Shown here: one piece after another, positions 20,873 through 29,649 of the stretch | How the letters are laid out: each line of letters opens with the position of its first letter | Numbering within the stretch: position 1 is the stretch's first letter | NCBI RefSeq assembly: GCF_051155795.1 | Contig: NZ_DAXETW010000081.1 | Location: 5,477-69,476, forward strand | Length of the DNA: 64,000 nt | Direction: 5' to 3' | From: Longibacter sp051155795 | GTDB lineage: Bacteria > Bacteroidota > Rhodothermia > Rhodothermales > Salinibacteraceae | Translations under genes and position numbers: made by a program | Notes under the pieces: generated by a model | The model's input: the letters and a program-made list of their open reading frames with translations, nothing else | Told to the model about the DNA's origin: nothing | Database searches by the model: none

Positions 20873-22138
20873 TCAGGCAGCGGTTGGGGCCCTGCGGTCG
20901 GTCAGAACGGCGCGTGCTGCGTCCCGGCCGGACCGAAGCGCTCCGTTGAGCGATGCCGTCCGCGTGTAATCGCCGCACAGGTAGAGTCCGCGCCGGCGGC
21001 GAATCGGCCGCTCGGGCGGCGACAGAAACGGCGGTGCCTGCTCCGGCAAAGCGTACGGGACGTGGACCGTATCAAGGTGCTCCCAGCCCCCGACTTTCAT
21101 CCCGAACCAGTCGATCAACTGCTGCCGAACGGCCTGCTCGAGCTCAGCGTCCGAGCGATCGGGCTCTCCGACAATCACGACGGAAACCAGAGCGCGATCG
21201 TCGGGCGAGTACGACGGTGCCACATCGGACGGGACGCTGATATTATTGACCGGCCCGCTGCCATCCCCGTTCAACACAAGAATGGGCGTATCGAGGGGCG
21301 ATTCAGGCGCCGCGTAGTAAACGCAAACCGTGGAGCGCGCGTCGACTGGCGTCACGTCTCCGACGAGGCGGTTCGCCGCGGGCGCCTCGGTGGCGACCAC
21401 GATCGATTCCGACGTCAGCGTTTCACCGGAGGAAAGGACGACCGTGGCCTCGTCGACTCGATCTACCTCCGTATTGAACCGAACGGTCTCCGGCTCCAAA
21501 TGCGAAGCGATCTGCTCCGGGATGGCTTGCATTCCCTCCGCGGGCAGAACGGCCTGGCCTTCGGAGAACATCTTGAAGATGAACTCGAACATCCGGCTGG
21601 ACGCCTGGAGCTCGCGGTCGAAGAAGATTCCGCCGAAGAAGGGACGGAAGAACCGGTCGATCATGACTTCGGAGAAGCCCCACCGATCACGCAGCGCCTC
21701 CAGCGTTGTCACCTCCGGGCGCGACATGATCTGCGACACGGACGCGCCGGTCAGCGCCTGTCGTGCCCGGGCCACGCGGAGCTTGTCACCGAGCGTCCCG
21801 ACGGGAGAAAACAGCATCCGGGGTGCGTCGAACGGGTGTCGAAAGGGGTCGGCAATGCGATGGAAGGCGCCGTTACAGCGAACCACCGCGCCGTCGAAGA
21901 ACGGCTTCAGATCCAGGGCACCGTAGTCCAGCTCTCGCCGGGTTTCCGGGTATTCGGTCAGGAGGACCTGAAAGCCGCGATCCAGCTTGAATCCGTCGAC
22001 GGTGTCCGTGCGCACGCGTCCCCCTACGGCGTCACTGGCTTCCAGAATCGTGCATTCCACGCCTTCATTCTGAAGGTGCCGGGCGCAAGTGAGCCCGGCG
22101 AGGCCGGCCCCGATGATGACGACGGAAGGCGAGGACAT
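20873..22138 (-). CDS. FAD-dependent amine oxidase/phytoene desaturase-like oxidoreductase
   Basis: 421 residues. The dinucleotide-binding motif VVIIGAGLAGLTCARHL with the acidic end of strand 2 (ILEASDAVGGRVRTD) is at the N-terminus. The GRVRTD box is the amine oxidase/protoporphyrinogen oxidase signature. GLYLCGDYTRTASLNGALRSGRDAA near the C-terminus closes the FAD site. The substrate is unknown; relatives oxidise amines, carotenoids or lipids. It is flanked on the same strand by an SRPBCC/epimerase fusion and a small membrane protein, in a run that also holds a photolyase. The start is the ATG at 22138; the gap of 148 bp to the next upstream gene leaves room for a promoter. Confidence 0.85.
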   Translation of the reverse strand: MSSPSVVIIGAGLAGLTCARHLQNEGVECTILEASDAVGGRVRTDTVDGFKLDRGFQVLLTEYPETRRELDYGALDLKPFFDGAVVRCNGAFHRIADPFRHPFDAPRMLFSPVGTLGDKLRVARARQALTGASVSQIMSRPEVTTLEALRDRWGFSEVMIDRFFRPFFGGIFFDRELQASSRMFEFIFKMFSEGQAVLPAEGMQAIPEQIASHLEPETVRFNTEVDRVDEATVVLSSGETLTSESIVVATEAPAANRLVGDVTPVDARSTVCVYYAAPESPLDTPILVLNGDGSGPVNNISVPSDVAPSYSPDDRALVSVVIVGEPDRSDAELEQAVRQQLIDWFGMKVGGWEHLDTVHVPYALPEQAPPFLSPPERPIRRRRGLYLCGDYTRTASLNGALRSGRDAARAVLTDRRAPTAA

Positions 22139-22286
22139 AGTGCAGACACAATAGGTTGAGAAATAGAAATCTCAGACGGATACAACGAGACGACAGCGAT
22201 CAAGTTGGTTACATTCGTGTGCCGAGATCAGCGGTGGCGAGCACGAGTGGGGCGCCTGATACGAATGCGACGCCTGATGATATCGC

Positions 22287-23678
22287 TCATCCCGCTGTCG
22301 CCGGCTCCTGCGTGCGGCCGATCTGGTGCCGGAGGCCGGACTCCAGATCATCATATGCGAAGTCATACCCGGAGTCGATCAGCTTCTCTGGAACAACCCG
22401 TGCGCTTTTCAGGAGCATCTCCTCGGCCATCTCACCGCCGAGTGCGCGGACCACAGGAACGGGCGGATTCAGCAGTGCCGGCCGGTGGACGACGTCCGCC
22501 AGTGTCGAAGTGTATTCGTCCATGCGTGCGGGATCGGGTGCCGTGACGTTGACCGGCCCCTCGAGGTCGGTCCACAGCATATGGTAGAGTGAACCGATGA
22601 CGTCATCGATTGTGATCCACGGAAAGAACTGATCCGGGGCGCCGACGCGCCCGCCGAGGCCAAGCTGGAACGCCGGAAGCATCAACTGGAGCGCCCCTCC
22701 GGCGGGCGTTAGCACAACGCCGATGCGTGGGTGTACGACCCGCAGGCCCGCTTCCCGCGCCGGGTCGGCCGCCGCCTCCCAGGCGTCACAGACATCCGTA
22801 AGAAATCCTCGCTGCCGGGGCTCGCTCGTCTCGGTGATCGGCTCCGTCCCGTGGTCTCCGTAATACCCGACCGCTGAGGTTGAGATAAACGTGTCCGGGG
22901 GATGATCGCAGTGGGCCAGCGCGTCGGCCAGGAGCCGCGTGCCGGTGGCCCGGCTGTCCAGAATGCGCGCCTTCTTCTGCTCGGTCCAGAGCCCGAAGAC
23001 GTTTTCGCCCGCGAGATGGATCACCGCATCCACGTCTTCAAACTTCTCGGTCTCCACGACACCGGACCGCGGGTCCCAGAGGATCTCCCCTTCCCCGGCC
23101 GGCCCGGTTCGAACCAGCGGCGTCACGGTGTGTCCGCCCGTGGTCAGCATCGCGGTCAGAGCGGAGCCGACGAGGCCGGATGCGCCGCTGACCGCGATCG
23201 TGAGGGCTCGACCGTCCGGGTTGTACCGCTGGTGAAGCTCCAGGTCGCGTCGAGTGATGCGATGCCGGTACGCGAACTGTCGCTCGAGCTCCGGACGGGC
23301 AAACCATTTTGCGACCTGCGAACCGATCGGTCCGCCGGGCAGGGCAAACTCGATGGAATCGACGAGGCGGCTCGTCTTCGCATCGACGGCTTCCATCCGG
23401 TGGGCATGATCCCAGTGAGCAAACGGGCCGGAGACCTGACGATCGCGGAACTGCTCGCCGTCGACCACGTCGTGGTGCTCCGCCACCCACCGCAGACTGA
23501 GGGGCCCCGGGCCAATCCGGATCACGGCACGGTCGCCCTCTCCGATCCCCTCGAACGACGCCAGACGCACGGGGGCCCATGGGGGAACGAGCCGTTGAAA
23601 AGCACCTGGACGCGCATGCCAGTCGAACAGCGCACGCGCCGATACCGGCATCTCAGAAGAAAAACGAAGTGTGCTCAC
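22287..23678 (-). CDS. SRPBCC domain fused to a TIGR01777-type NAD-dependent epimerase
   Basis: 463 residues in two parts. The first 150 residues form a START/polyketide-cyclase-like ligand-binding fold: MPVSARALFDWHARPGAFQRLVPPW, then ISFALPGG-like strands. The rest is an extended SDR of the TIGR01777 (SulA/YfcH-like) type: Rossmann motif VSGASGLVGSALTAML, HLAGENVFG and TSAVGYYGDHG. The SDR catalytic tyrosine is in GYYG; the family often lacks the classical YxxxK. Function is unknown. GTG 23678 was chosen because the family usually has about nine residues before MPVSA; ATG 23651 is the alternative. It sits 67 bp downstream of the photolyase gene on the same strand. Confidence 0.85.
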   Translation of the reverse strand: MSTLRFSSEMPVSARALFDWHARPGAFQRLVPPWAPVRLASFEGIGEGDRAVIRIGPGPLSLRWVAEHHDVVDGEQFRDRQVSGPFAHWDHAHRMEAVDAKTSRLVDSIEFALPGGPIGSQVAKWFARPELERQFAYRHRITRRDLELHQRYNPDGRALTIAVSGASGLVGSALTAMLTTGGHTVTPLVRTGPAGEGEILWDPRSGVVETEKFEDVDAVIHLAGENVFGLWTEQKKARILDSRATGTRLLADALAHCDHPPDTFISTSAVGYYGDHGTEPITETSEPRQRGFLTDVCDAWEAAADPAREAGLRVVHPRIGVVLTPAGGALQLMLPAFQLGLGGRVGAPDQFFPWITIDDVIGSLYHMLWTDLEGPVNVTAPDPARMDEYTSTLADVVHRPALLNPPVPVVRALGGEMAEEMLLKSARVVPEKLIDSGYDFAYDDLESGLRHQIGRTQEPATAG

Positions 23679-23745
23679 AATCGAGTGATCTGGGGCCTGG
23701 AATGAAGCGGGACGAGAACGGGACCTGCGCCGGTACACCGCGAGG

Positions 23746-25314
23746 CTACAGGTCGCCGGCAGCGAGACGCTCGCGGTATTCCTCCGCCTGATCGGCAATC
23801 GCCTCCAGTTCGTCCTCCGACTTCCGCCGGACGTTCGCGAGCTGGAAGTTCATGCGTCGATTCCCGGAGAACGTTTCCTGGTGGCGATTCAGAAAGTCCC
23901 AGTAGAACGTCGAAAACGGGCAGGCATCGTCGCCGGTTGATTCAGCGGGGTCAAATCGACAATGGGAGCAGTAGTTGCTCTGCCGCGAAATATATTTGCC
24001 CGATGCGGTGTAAGGTTTCGTTCCGACGATCCCCCCGTCCGCGTACAGTGCCATGCCGATCATATTCGGCTGCGATACCCATTCCCAGGCATCGACGTAG
24101 TACGCCTCATGCCAGTCGTTCATCTGGGCCGGATCCACCCCGGCCATCATCCCAAACAGGCCGATCACCATGAGCCGCGGAATGTGGTGCGTGTACCCGT
24201 GCTCTTTGACCTGGCCGACGCATTCACTCATGCACCGCATCTGCGTCTCACCGGTCCAGTATACGTCCGGTAGGTCGAGCGCTGCATCAAGCGCGTTCTT
24301 GTGCCCGTATTCCGGCGCGTGAAGCCAGTACACGCCTCGGACGAACTCTCGCCATCCCAGGATCTGTCGAATAAAGCCCTCGACCGCGTTGATGGGCGCG
24401 TGGCCGTTCTCATAGGCCTGCTCCGCGGCGCGAACAGCGTCGAGCGGGGACAGCAGCTTCAGGTTAAGCGCTACGGAAAGCCGGGAGTGATACAAGAAGG
24501 CCCGTCCGGTCCACATGGCGTCTTGATACGTCCCGAAGGTGGGAAGCCGGTTATCGATGAAGTCTTCGAGAGCCTCTTGCGCCTGTTCCGGGGTGACGGG
24601 CCAGCGAAACGTGTCGAGGTCGCCCGGCGCCGAGGCAAAGTCTGTGCGCACCATCTCCAGCACATCCTCCGTGACCGGGTCTCGGTCGAAAGACGGTCCG
24701 TCGGGAATCATCCCGGGACCGTCGGCGCCGAAGCTCTCTCGATTGTCGTCATCATAATTCCAGTCGCCACCGACCGGGTCGCCATCGTCCGTCAGTAGCA
24801 CATCGTACGCCCGCCGCTGCTCGCGGTAGAAGTACTCCAGTGTGAGCTCCTTGCGACCATCGGCCCAGGCGTCGAAGTCTTCGTGCGTGCACAGAAAGTG
24901 ACGGTCCGCGTAGACACTGAAGTCGACCCCTTCCTCGTCGCACACCGCTTCGAGTTCATCCAGAAGCGATGCCCGGCCTGGCTCCGTGACGGCAACGTCC
25001 CCGGCGCCGTGGTCACGGATCTGCTGGCGCAGAAAACCGGCAACGCCGATCCCGTCCGACGCATGGTAGGGATCAGCATCGTCCTCAGGCGGTGTCGCGG
25101 TATCATAGTGCACGGTGAATCCCCGGTCGCGCAGGCCGTCCCGAAAGTGACGCATCGCGGCGAACCCGACAGCGAGTCGTTGCTTGTGCTCCCGGAAGCG
25201 CCCGCGGTCGCGGTCGTTCTCGGTCATGATGACGACATCCCGCTCGGGATCGACGTCATCAAGCAGGGCCGCCGATCCATCTAACTGGTCGCGCAGAACG
25301 AGGAGGAGACGCAT
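23746..25314 (-). CDS. phrB: Fe-S cluster-containing prokaryotic (6-4) photolyase/cryptochrome
   Basis: 522 residues of the FeS-BCP (CryPro) class. The N-terminal RLLLVLRDQLDGSAALL antenna-chromophore domain is followed by the all-helical FAD-binding domain with FIRQILGWREFVRGVYW and HHIPRLMVIGLFGMMAGV. The four Fe-S ligands are where PhrB-type enzymes have them: one Cys in MRCMSECVGQ and three in NYCSHCRF...DACPFS. These enzymes use blue light to repair pyrimidine (6-4) photoproducts; some act as photoreceptors. ATG 25314 puts the conserved MRLLLVLRDQL at the start; ATG 25323 is also possible. Its neighbours are SDR and SRPBCC/epimerase genes. Confidence 0.9.
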   Translation of the reverse strand: MRLLLVLRDQLDGSAALLDDVDPERDVVIMTENDRDRGRFREHKQRLAVGFAAMRHFRDGLRDRGFTVHYDTATPPEDDADPYHASDGIGVAGFLRQQIRDHGAGDVAVTEPGRASLLDELEAVCDEEGVDFSVYADRHFLCTHEDFDAWADGRKELTLEYFYREQRRAYDVLLTDDGDPVGGDWNYDDDNRESFGADGPGMIPDGPSFDRDPVTEDVLEMVRTDFASAPGDLDTFRWPVTPEQAQEALEDFIDNRLPTFGTYQDAMWTGRAFLYHSRLSVALNLKLLSPLDAVRAAEQAYENGHAPINAVEGFIRQILGWREFVRGVYWLHAPEYGHKNALDAALDLPDVYWTGETQMRCMSECVGQVKEHGYTHHIPRLMVIGLFGMMAGVDPAQMNDWHEAYYVDAWEWVSQPNMIGMALYADGGIVGTKPYTASGKYISRQSNYCSHCRFDPAESTGDDACPFSTFYWDFLNRHQETFSGNRRMNFQLANVRRKSEDELEAIADQAEEYRERLAAGDL

Positions 25315-25464
25315 GGAGAACATTGAGGTGAATCGAAGAGATGCACATGATCTGCGCCTCCAGATGGGAGGGCAATACGACCCGGGGCGCGCGCGAATCA
25401 CACCGTACGCCCGAGATTCTAACGGACGCGCCGATCGCCCCCGGAGTCGTGGACCGCTGACGTG

Positions 25465-26208
25465 TTACCCGGCGCGCACCGTTCCCAGGCCGCCGTCCAC
25501 GCCGATCACCTGCCCCGTCACCCAGGAGGTCTCGGGGTCGAGGAGCCAGCACACGGCCGGCCCGACATCTTCCGGCTTCCCCACGCGCCCCAGCGGATGC
25601 ATGCTCTCGGACTGCTTCCGTCCGGCTTCACTGCTGAGAATATTTTTGGACATCGGCGTGTCGACGAGGCCGGGAGCGACGCAGTTGACGCGCACGCCGC
25701 GACCGGAGTAGGTGGCCGCTGCTGCCCGCATGAGGCCCGTGACACCACCCTTCGCGGCGGCGATCGCCTCGTGATTCTTTAGGCCGGTGCGCGCAACGGC
25801 GGACGTCATCAGCACCACCGATCCTCCGTCCCGCATCATTGCACGAGCGCCGGCCTTGACCGTGTTGAACGCCGTGTCGAGGTTTTTCGCGATCTGCTCC
25901 CGGTATTCGTCGATCGAAGTAAGGTGCGCCGGCTTAAGAAGAATCGACCCGACGAAGTTCACGATGCCGTCGATCCGTCCGTACGTGTCGGTTGCATGGT
26001 CGACGATCCCCTGGACCTGATCGAATTCGGTGGCGTCAAGAGGGTATGCGTCGCCGCCGGTCTCTGATACCAGCGCGTTCAGATCCTCCTCCGTGCGCGC
26101 ACCGAGCACGAGCTGGGCCCCACGATCGGCCAGACGATGGGAAACATCGGATCCGATGCCACCCGTGGCGCCGATGAGTACGTAAACGGGAGCGCTGGAG
26201 TCTGCCAT
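25465..26208 (-). CDS. SDR-family protein lacking the catalytic tyrosine
   Basis: 247 residues with a clear short-chain dehydrogenase frame: TGxxxGIG motif as LIGATGGIGSDVS, NFVGSIL in the NAG position, LMTSAV with the active-site Ser, and PGLVDTPMS. The YxxxK motif reads IAAAK (NHEAIAAAKGGV), so the catalytic Tyr is Ile while the Lys stays. I recall a group of bacterial SDRs with NHEAIAAAK, so this looks like a family trait, not damage. It may bind NAD(P) without standard dehydrogenase chemistry. Start ATG 26208 has the Rossmann motif at the proper distance. It is the first gene of the minus-strand run leading to the photolyase, about 150 bp upstream. Confidence 0.82.
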   Translation of the reverse strand: MADSSAPVYVLIGATGGIGSDVSHRLADRGAQLVLGARTEEDLNALVSETGGDAYPLDATEFDQVQGIVDHATDTYGRIDGIVNFVGSILLKPAHLTSIDEYREQIAKNLDTAFNTVKAGARAMMRDGGSVVLMTSAVARTGLKNHEAIAAAKGGVTGLMRAAAATYSGRGVRVNCVAPGLVDTPMSKNILSSEAGRKQSESMHPLGRVGKPEDVGPAVCWLLDPETSWVTGQVIGVDGGLGTVRAG

Positions 26209-26411
26209 AGTGAACCGATCGATTGTCGATGGAAGCGATTGAAGGAACGGGCGAATGGAGCCCAGATAGGTGTAGACCAGATAGGTGTCTCCGTGTCTGA
26301 TCGCTTCAACGAGCGGCATCGGGCAGGATTCATGGCGCCGTCTGAAATAGGTAGATCGTTACGGCCCTCAAGCGTGCGTCACGATCGGCTCACGATCTGA
26401 TTGATCGCCCC

Positions 26412-26981
26412 CTACGGCTCCACCGCTTCGTCATCCGACACAGGCGGGCGAAGCACGGTGTCTACGACATGAATCACGCCGTTGCCGGTGACAATATCCG
26501 CATCCAGAACGGTGCCCCCCCCGACGCGCACGGTGTTGTCATCAGCGCTCACAGATACGAGGGCACCCCGTAGCGTCTCAACCTGTGACATCCCGGCGAG
26601 CTCTTCGCTCATCAAGCGTCGTTCGACGACGTGCTGGGACAGAATCATCCGAAGACGATCGCGATTCTCGCCGTCCAACAGGTCTGGGACGGTTCCCTCC
26701 GGAAGCGTGCCGAAGGCATTGTTGGTCGGTGCGAACAGGGTGTAGGGGCCGTCCTGCGTTAGGAGAGAGTCGAGTCCGCTGGAATCGATCGCTGTTGCGA
26801 GCGTGGTGAACCGATCGTCCGTTTGCACAACCCCCACCACGGTTGTGCTGTCACCCAGAACGGTCGTTGACGCCGGGTCGTCGTCTTGCGACGGCGTCGA
26901 ATCGCCGCATCCGCTCGTCGCGGTCAGGACGAGGACGATGAGGAAGATCGAGAGCGCCCGAAAGCGAGAGAGAGTATCCAT
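26412..26981 (-). CDS. Fasciclin-domain lipoprotein
   Basis: 189 residues: a lipoprotein signal (FLIVLVLTATSGCGD with SGC lipobox), a short acidic linker, and one FAS1 domain. FAS1 landmarks are the H1 block YTLFAPTNNAFGTLPEG, the YH-type segment (ILSQHVVERRLMS) and the H2 block DADIVTGNGVIHVVDTVLRP. Such proteins mediate adhesion or matrix interactions, or act as secreted stress proteins. The Asp after the lipobox Cys is Gly-Asp, so the retention signal is unclear. ATG 26981 is chosen for the signal peptide; 27014 is an upstream start. It is divergent from the tRNA-Asn gene. Confidence 0.87.
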   Translation of the reverse strand: MDTLSRFRALSIFLIVLVLTATSGCGDSTPSQDDDPASTTVLGDSTTVVGVVQTDDRFTTLATAIDSSGLDSLLTQDGPYTLFAPTNNAFGTLPEGTVPDLLDGENRDRLRMILSQHVVERRLMSEELAGMSQVETLRGALVSVSADDNTVRVGGGTVLDADIVTGNGVIHVVDTVLRPPVSDDEAVEP

Positions 26982-27124
26982 GAACGAGGGGGGTACTGGT
27001 CGTTTATGCGTCAATTGCTGTACTTTTTTCTGTCCGTGCTGTTTTCCTGCCGCGTGGGATTTTTTGTTCCTTGCAAGGTTGCGTCCGCCACCGACCGGTT
27101 CTTCTTGAAAACACGGTCAACCTC

Positions 27125-27154
27125 TTGACACGCAGGGCAAGTGCATCGTACCGT
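27125..27154 (+). promoter_or_regulatory. Candidate promoter for the tRNA-Asn transcript
   Basis: TTGACA at 27125-27130 matches the sigma-70 -35 box exactly. The -10 candidate TACCGT at 27149 with an 18-base spacer is weak. It also overlaps a small inverted repeat GTCAA-CCTC-TTGAC. It is the only good -35 box between the fasciclin gene and the tRNA. Confidence 0.35.
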
Positions 27155-27212
27155 ACGGTTCCGGAAGCTCAGTGCCCCGGCGCGTTTGTCCAGGCGCAAA
27201 GCATCTGTGAAT

Positions 27213-27269
27213 CAGGAACCCGCTATGTGCAGCAAGGTAATAGCGGGTCCTGACGAGCCAAAGGGCTCG
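27213..27269 (+). other. Two stem-loops directly upstream of tRNA-Asn
   Basis: Stem 1 pairs 27213-27226 with 27240-27252: 13 base pairs with one bulged A and a 13-base loop. Stem 2 is CGAGCC-AAAG-GGCTCG at 27254-27269, ending 9 bases before the tRNA. Neither is followed by a U-tract, so they may shape a processed leader or a small RNA. Confidence 0.5.
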
Positions 27270-27278
27270 CACACATAT

Positions 27279-27353
27279 TCCTCGGTAGCTCAGTGGCAGA
27301 GCATCCGGCTGTTAACCGGACGGTCGCTGGTTCGAATCCAGCCCGGGGAGCCA
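27279..27353 (+). tRNA. tRNA-Asn (anticodon GTT), CCA encoded
   Basis: The 75-base sequence folds into a cloverleaf. The acceptor stem is TCCTCGG with CCGGGGA (one G-T pair), the D-loop has AGCTCAGTGGCAGAGC, and the anticodon stem is TCCGG/CCGGA around loop CTGTTAA, giving anticodon GTT. The T-arm is CTGG-TTCGAAT-CCAG. The discriminator is G and the 3' CCA (27351-27353) is encoded. A strong terminator follows within 7 bases, so it is a single-tRNA transcription unit. Confidence 0.97.
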
Positions 27354-27359
27354 CACCGT

Positions 27360-27393
27360 CGCTCGATCGGTTTCGACCGGTCGAGCGTTTTTT
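27360..27393 (+). terminator. Rho-independent terminator after tRNA-Asn
   Basis: Stem CGCTCGATCGGT/ACCGGTCGAGCG (12 bp, one G-T) with a TTCG loop at 27372-27375, then six T residues at 27388-27393. Confidence 0.92.
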
Positions 27394-27435
27394 ATGCCCG
27401 CAGGTTTTTTTGTGCCTGCCGGGTCATTATCGAAT

Positions 27436-27476
27436 AATAAAACGCCCGCTCCGGGCGGAATGCCGGAAGCGGGCGC
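27436..27476 (-). terminator. Rho-independent terminator of the M1 peptidase gene
   Basis: Read on the minus strand, AGCGGGCG-type arms at 27468-27475 and 27443-27450 pair through 8 bp with an inner CCGG/CCGG pairing, then TTTTATT follows (27442-27436). It lies 33 bp past the peptidase stop codon. Confidence 0.8.
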
Positions 27477-27508
27477 GCCTTATGTGTCGGGACGATGGCG
27501 ACTGAGGC

Positions 27509-29467
27509 TTATTTCGTCCAGTCGTTGTTCGTCCGATCGACGTCGGGAAAGTACGCGTCCGGATCCAGCTCCACGCGCTGCAGATCCCCTGCCGGCAGCG
27601 TGATGGTCGTCTTGCGTTGGCCGTTCATCCACGGCGTGACGTCCGACCTCCGCGTCACGGTGTCGCCGTCCGCATACGTCGCCTCGACGATCACCGGCAT
27701 GATTAGGTTGTCCCGGTCCTCAACCACGACCACCGGCTCGTCGCCGCTCACATCCACCTCGGCGATCGCATGGTCCATGGACCACTTCTCGAAGAAGGCG
27801 CCGCGCCAGAACCAGTCCAACTCGCGGTCCGCCACGTCTTCGAAGGTATTAAAGAAGTCGTACGGGGACGGGTGTTTGTACGCCCAGCGCTCCACGTACT
27901 CGCGATAAGCGCGGAAGAAGATTTCATTCCCGAGCACGCCGCGTAGCGCGTGCAGCATGGTCCCGGGTTTGGCGTAGGAGGCGTAGACGCGCTCCGGTCC
28001 ATCCGGCGGATACAGGTCGGCGTGCCGGAAGGACGGGGCTTCCTGAGCCGTTCCGGCAAACCGGTAGAACCAGTTCTCGGACGGAGCCCAGTTGTCGGTT
28101 TCAAAGAACTCGGACGCGCCTTCATTTTCGTTGAAGGTCGTGGTCCCCTCATCCAGCCAGGCGTGGCGCTTCTCGTTGGTCCCCACGATCATCGGCACCC
28201 ACATGTGGGAAATCTCATGGTAAGTGACGCCGAACAGGGACTCCGGCGTGTTACGGTTGCCACCGATCAGCGTAATCATGGGAAACTCCATACCCCCGCC
28301 GATGATGCCCTCCACGGCCGTCATCTGCGGATACGGGTAGGGCATCAGCATGTCGGACAGGTGCTCGACCGAGAACTGCGAGAATTCCGCCGATCGGTCC
28401 CACTGGCTGGTCCCCGGTCGGTAGAGTGCGTGAATCATGGCCGATCCTTCTCCGGTACTCGCAGAGGCGGCGTCCCACACATAACTTGCCGAGGTCCCGA
28501 ATGCCACGTCCCGCACGCGGTCGGCGCGAAACGTCCAGGTCAGGGTACCGTCTTCATTATCGGACGTAGCCGTTGCCGTGCCGGCGCCCCGATCGTCCTC
28601 TGTCACGACGTTCACGATGTCGCCGGTCTGAGCCGCCTTCTCAAGGCGAGAGGCCGTTTGCTCCGAGAGCACCGTCTCCGGGTTCTGAAGCGTCCCGGTG
28701 GCACCGACGAGCCAGCCTTCCGGCACGGTTACCGACAGGTCGTAGTCGGCATAACCCATGTAGAATTCGCCGTCGCCCTGGTACAGTTCGGCGACCCACC
28801 CGTCGACGTCGTCGTACACGGCGAGGTGCGGGTACCAGTAGGCGAGGTAGAACACATCGCCGTCCTGCCCCATCCGGAAATTATCTTCGCCGGGAATGCG
28901 GAAACTCCACTCCGTGCTGAGGGTGACGGAGTCTCCAGGCACCACTGCTTCAGGGAGGATGACACGCATCCGTGTGGCGTCGACCACATACCCCATACCC
29001 TTCCGACGCAGGTCGCGGCGGGTCTGAAGTTCGACCATGTCGGTGCCATTGAACCCCAGCTTTTCGATCGTCATTCCCCCGGTGACCTCCGCACGTCGGG
29101 TTCGCTCCATTCCTTCTGCGTGAATGTTCTGCCGAAGGTGCAGGGCGAGCGTCCGGAGCGAGTCCGGCGATCGATTGATGAAGGTGATCGTGCCCGACCC
29201 GTGGAGCATGGCGTCGGACGGGGAAATGCGAGCACTCAGGTCGTAGCGTGCGTAGTTGGTCCAGTACGCTTCGCCCGGGGTCCCATCGAGCGTCCGGGTT
29301 CCGTTCTCGACAGCCTGCTGAAATAGCGGGCGCGGCTGGATGGGGTACGGAATCGGACGGCGCGTTTCCACGGCGGCGGCGTCCGAGCCGTCTGGGGACG
29401 CCTGCTGTGCCTGGGCCGGAGCCCCGACAACAAGCAGGACGACAAGAAATGAGATGAATCGATGCAT
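27509..29467 (-). CDS. M1-family zinc metallopeptidase, secreted
   Basis: 652 residues with a signal peptide (FISFLVVLLVVGAPAQAQ). The N-terminal beta domain (residues 50-300) is followed by the gluzincin catalytic domain. The zinc site is HEISHMW with the third ligand Glu in WLDEGTTTF, giving HExxH-18-E. The upstream exopeptidase motif is close to GGMEFP (usual G-A/G-MEN; here Asn is replaced by Phe), so the aminopeptidase specificity may be altered. It is probably a periplasmic or surface peptidase of unknown substrate. The start is the ATG at 29467. A terminator follows at the 3' end, and the gene is divergent from the HD-domain gene. Confidence 0.9.
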   Translation of the reverse strand: MHRFISFLVVLLVVGAPAQAQQASPDGSDAAAVETRRPIPYPIQPRPLFQQAVENGTRTLDGTPGEAYWTNYARYDLSARISPSDAMLHGSGTITFINRSPDSLRTLALHLRQNIHAEGMERTRRAEVTGGMTIEKLGFNGTDMVELQTRRDLRRKGMGYVVDATRMRVILPEAVVPGDSVTLSTEWSFRIPGEDNFRMGQDGDVFYLAYWYPHLAVYDDVDGWVAELYQGDGEFYMGYADYDLSVTVPEGWLVGATGTLQNPETVLSEQTASRLEKAAQTGDIVNVVTEDDRGAGTATATSDNEDGTLTWTFRADRVRDVAFGTSASYVWDAASASTGEGSAMIHALYRPGTSQWDRSAEFSQFSVEHLSDMLMPYPYPQMTAVEGIIGGGMEFPMITLIGGNRNTPESLFGVTYHEISHMWVPMIVGTNEKRHAWLDEGTTTFNENEGASEFFETDNWAPSENWFYRFAGTAQEAPSFRHADLYPPDGPERVYASYAKPGTMLHALRGVLGNEIFFRAYREYVERWAYKHPSPYDFFNTFEDVADRELDWFWRGAFFEKWSMDHAIAEVDVSGDEPVVVVEDRDNLIMPVIVEATYADGDTVTRRSDVTPWMNGQRKTTITLPAGDLQRVELDPDAYFPDVDRTNNDWTK

Positions 29468-29525
29468 GAAGGGGCGTGGGTTCGTGGGGAAATGATGGAT
29501 AGCCTCTACGGCTGATCCTGTGGGA

Positions 29526-29560
29526 ACGTTCAGGCGGGGCGTTCAGCGTTCAGTCTGGGC
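29526..29560 (-). repeat. Short GTTCAGC heptamer tract
   Basis: CGTTCAG appears three times (29526-29560), the last two in direct tandem. It is the reverse complement of the TGAACNN family and lies in the spacer between the M1 peptidase and HD-domain genes. Confidence 0.5.
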
Positions 29561-29649
29561 ACATCCCGGGATTCTGTTCGGTAGGATGGGTCGACGGGTG
29601 TCCGGTTCTCGGCCCCCCAATTCTTTTCTCACCCGATCCTGCGGTACGC

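Noticed and set aside
20837..22159. 440-codon plus-strand frame opposite the FAD oxidoreductase gene
   Set aside because: The FAD-binding motifs are on the other strand and this frame is an antisense shadow.
27150..27212. A decayed tRNA upstream of tRNA-Asn, suggested by AGCTCAGT
   Set aside because: No acceptor, anticodon or T-arm pairing could be built around it.
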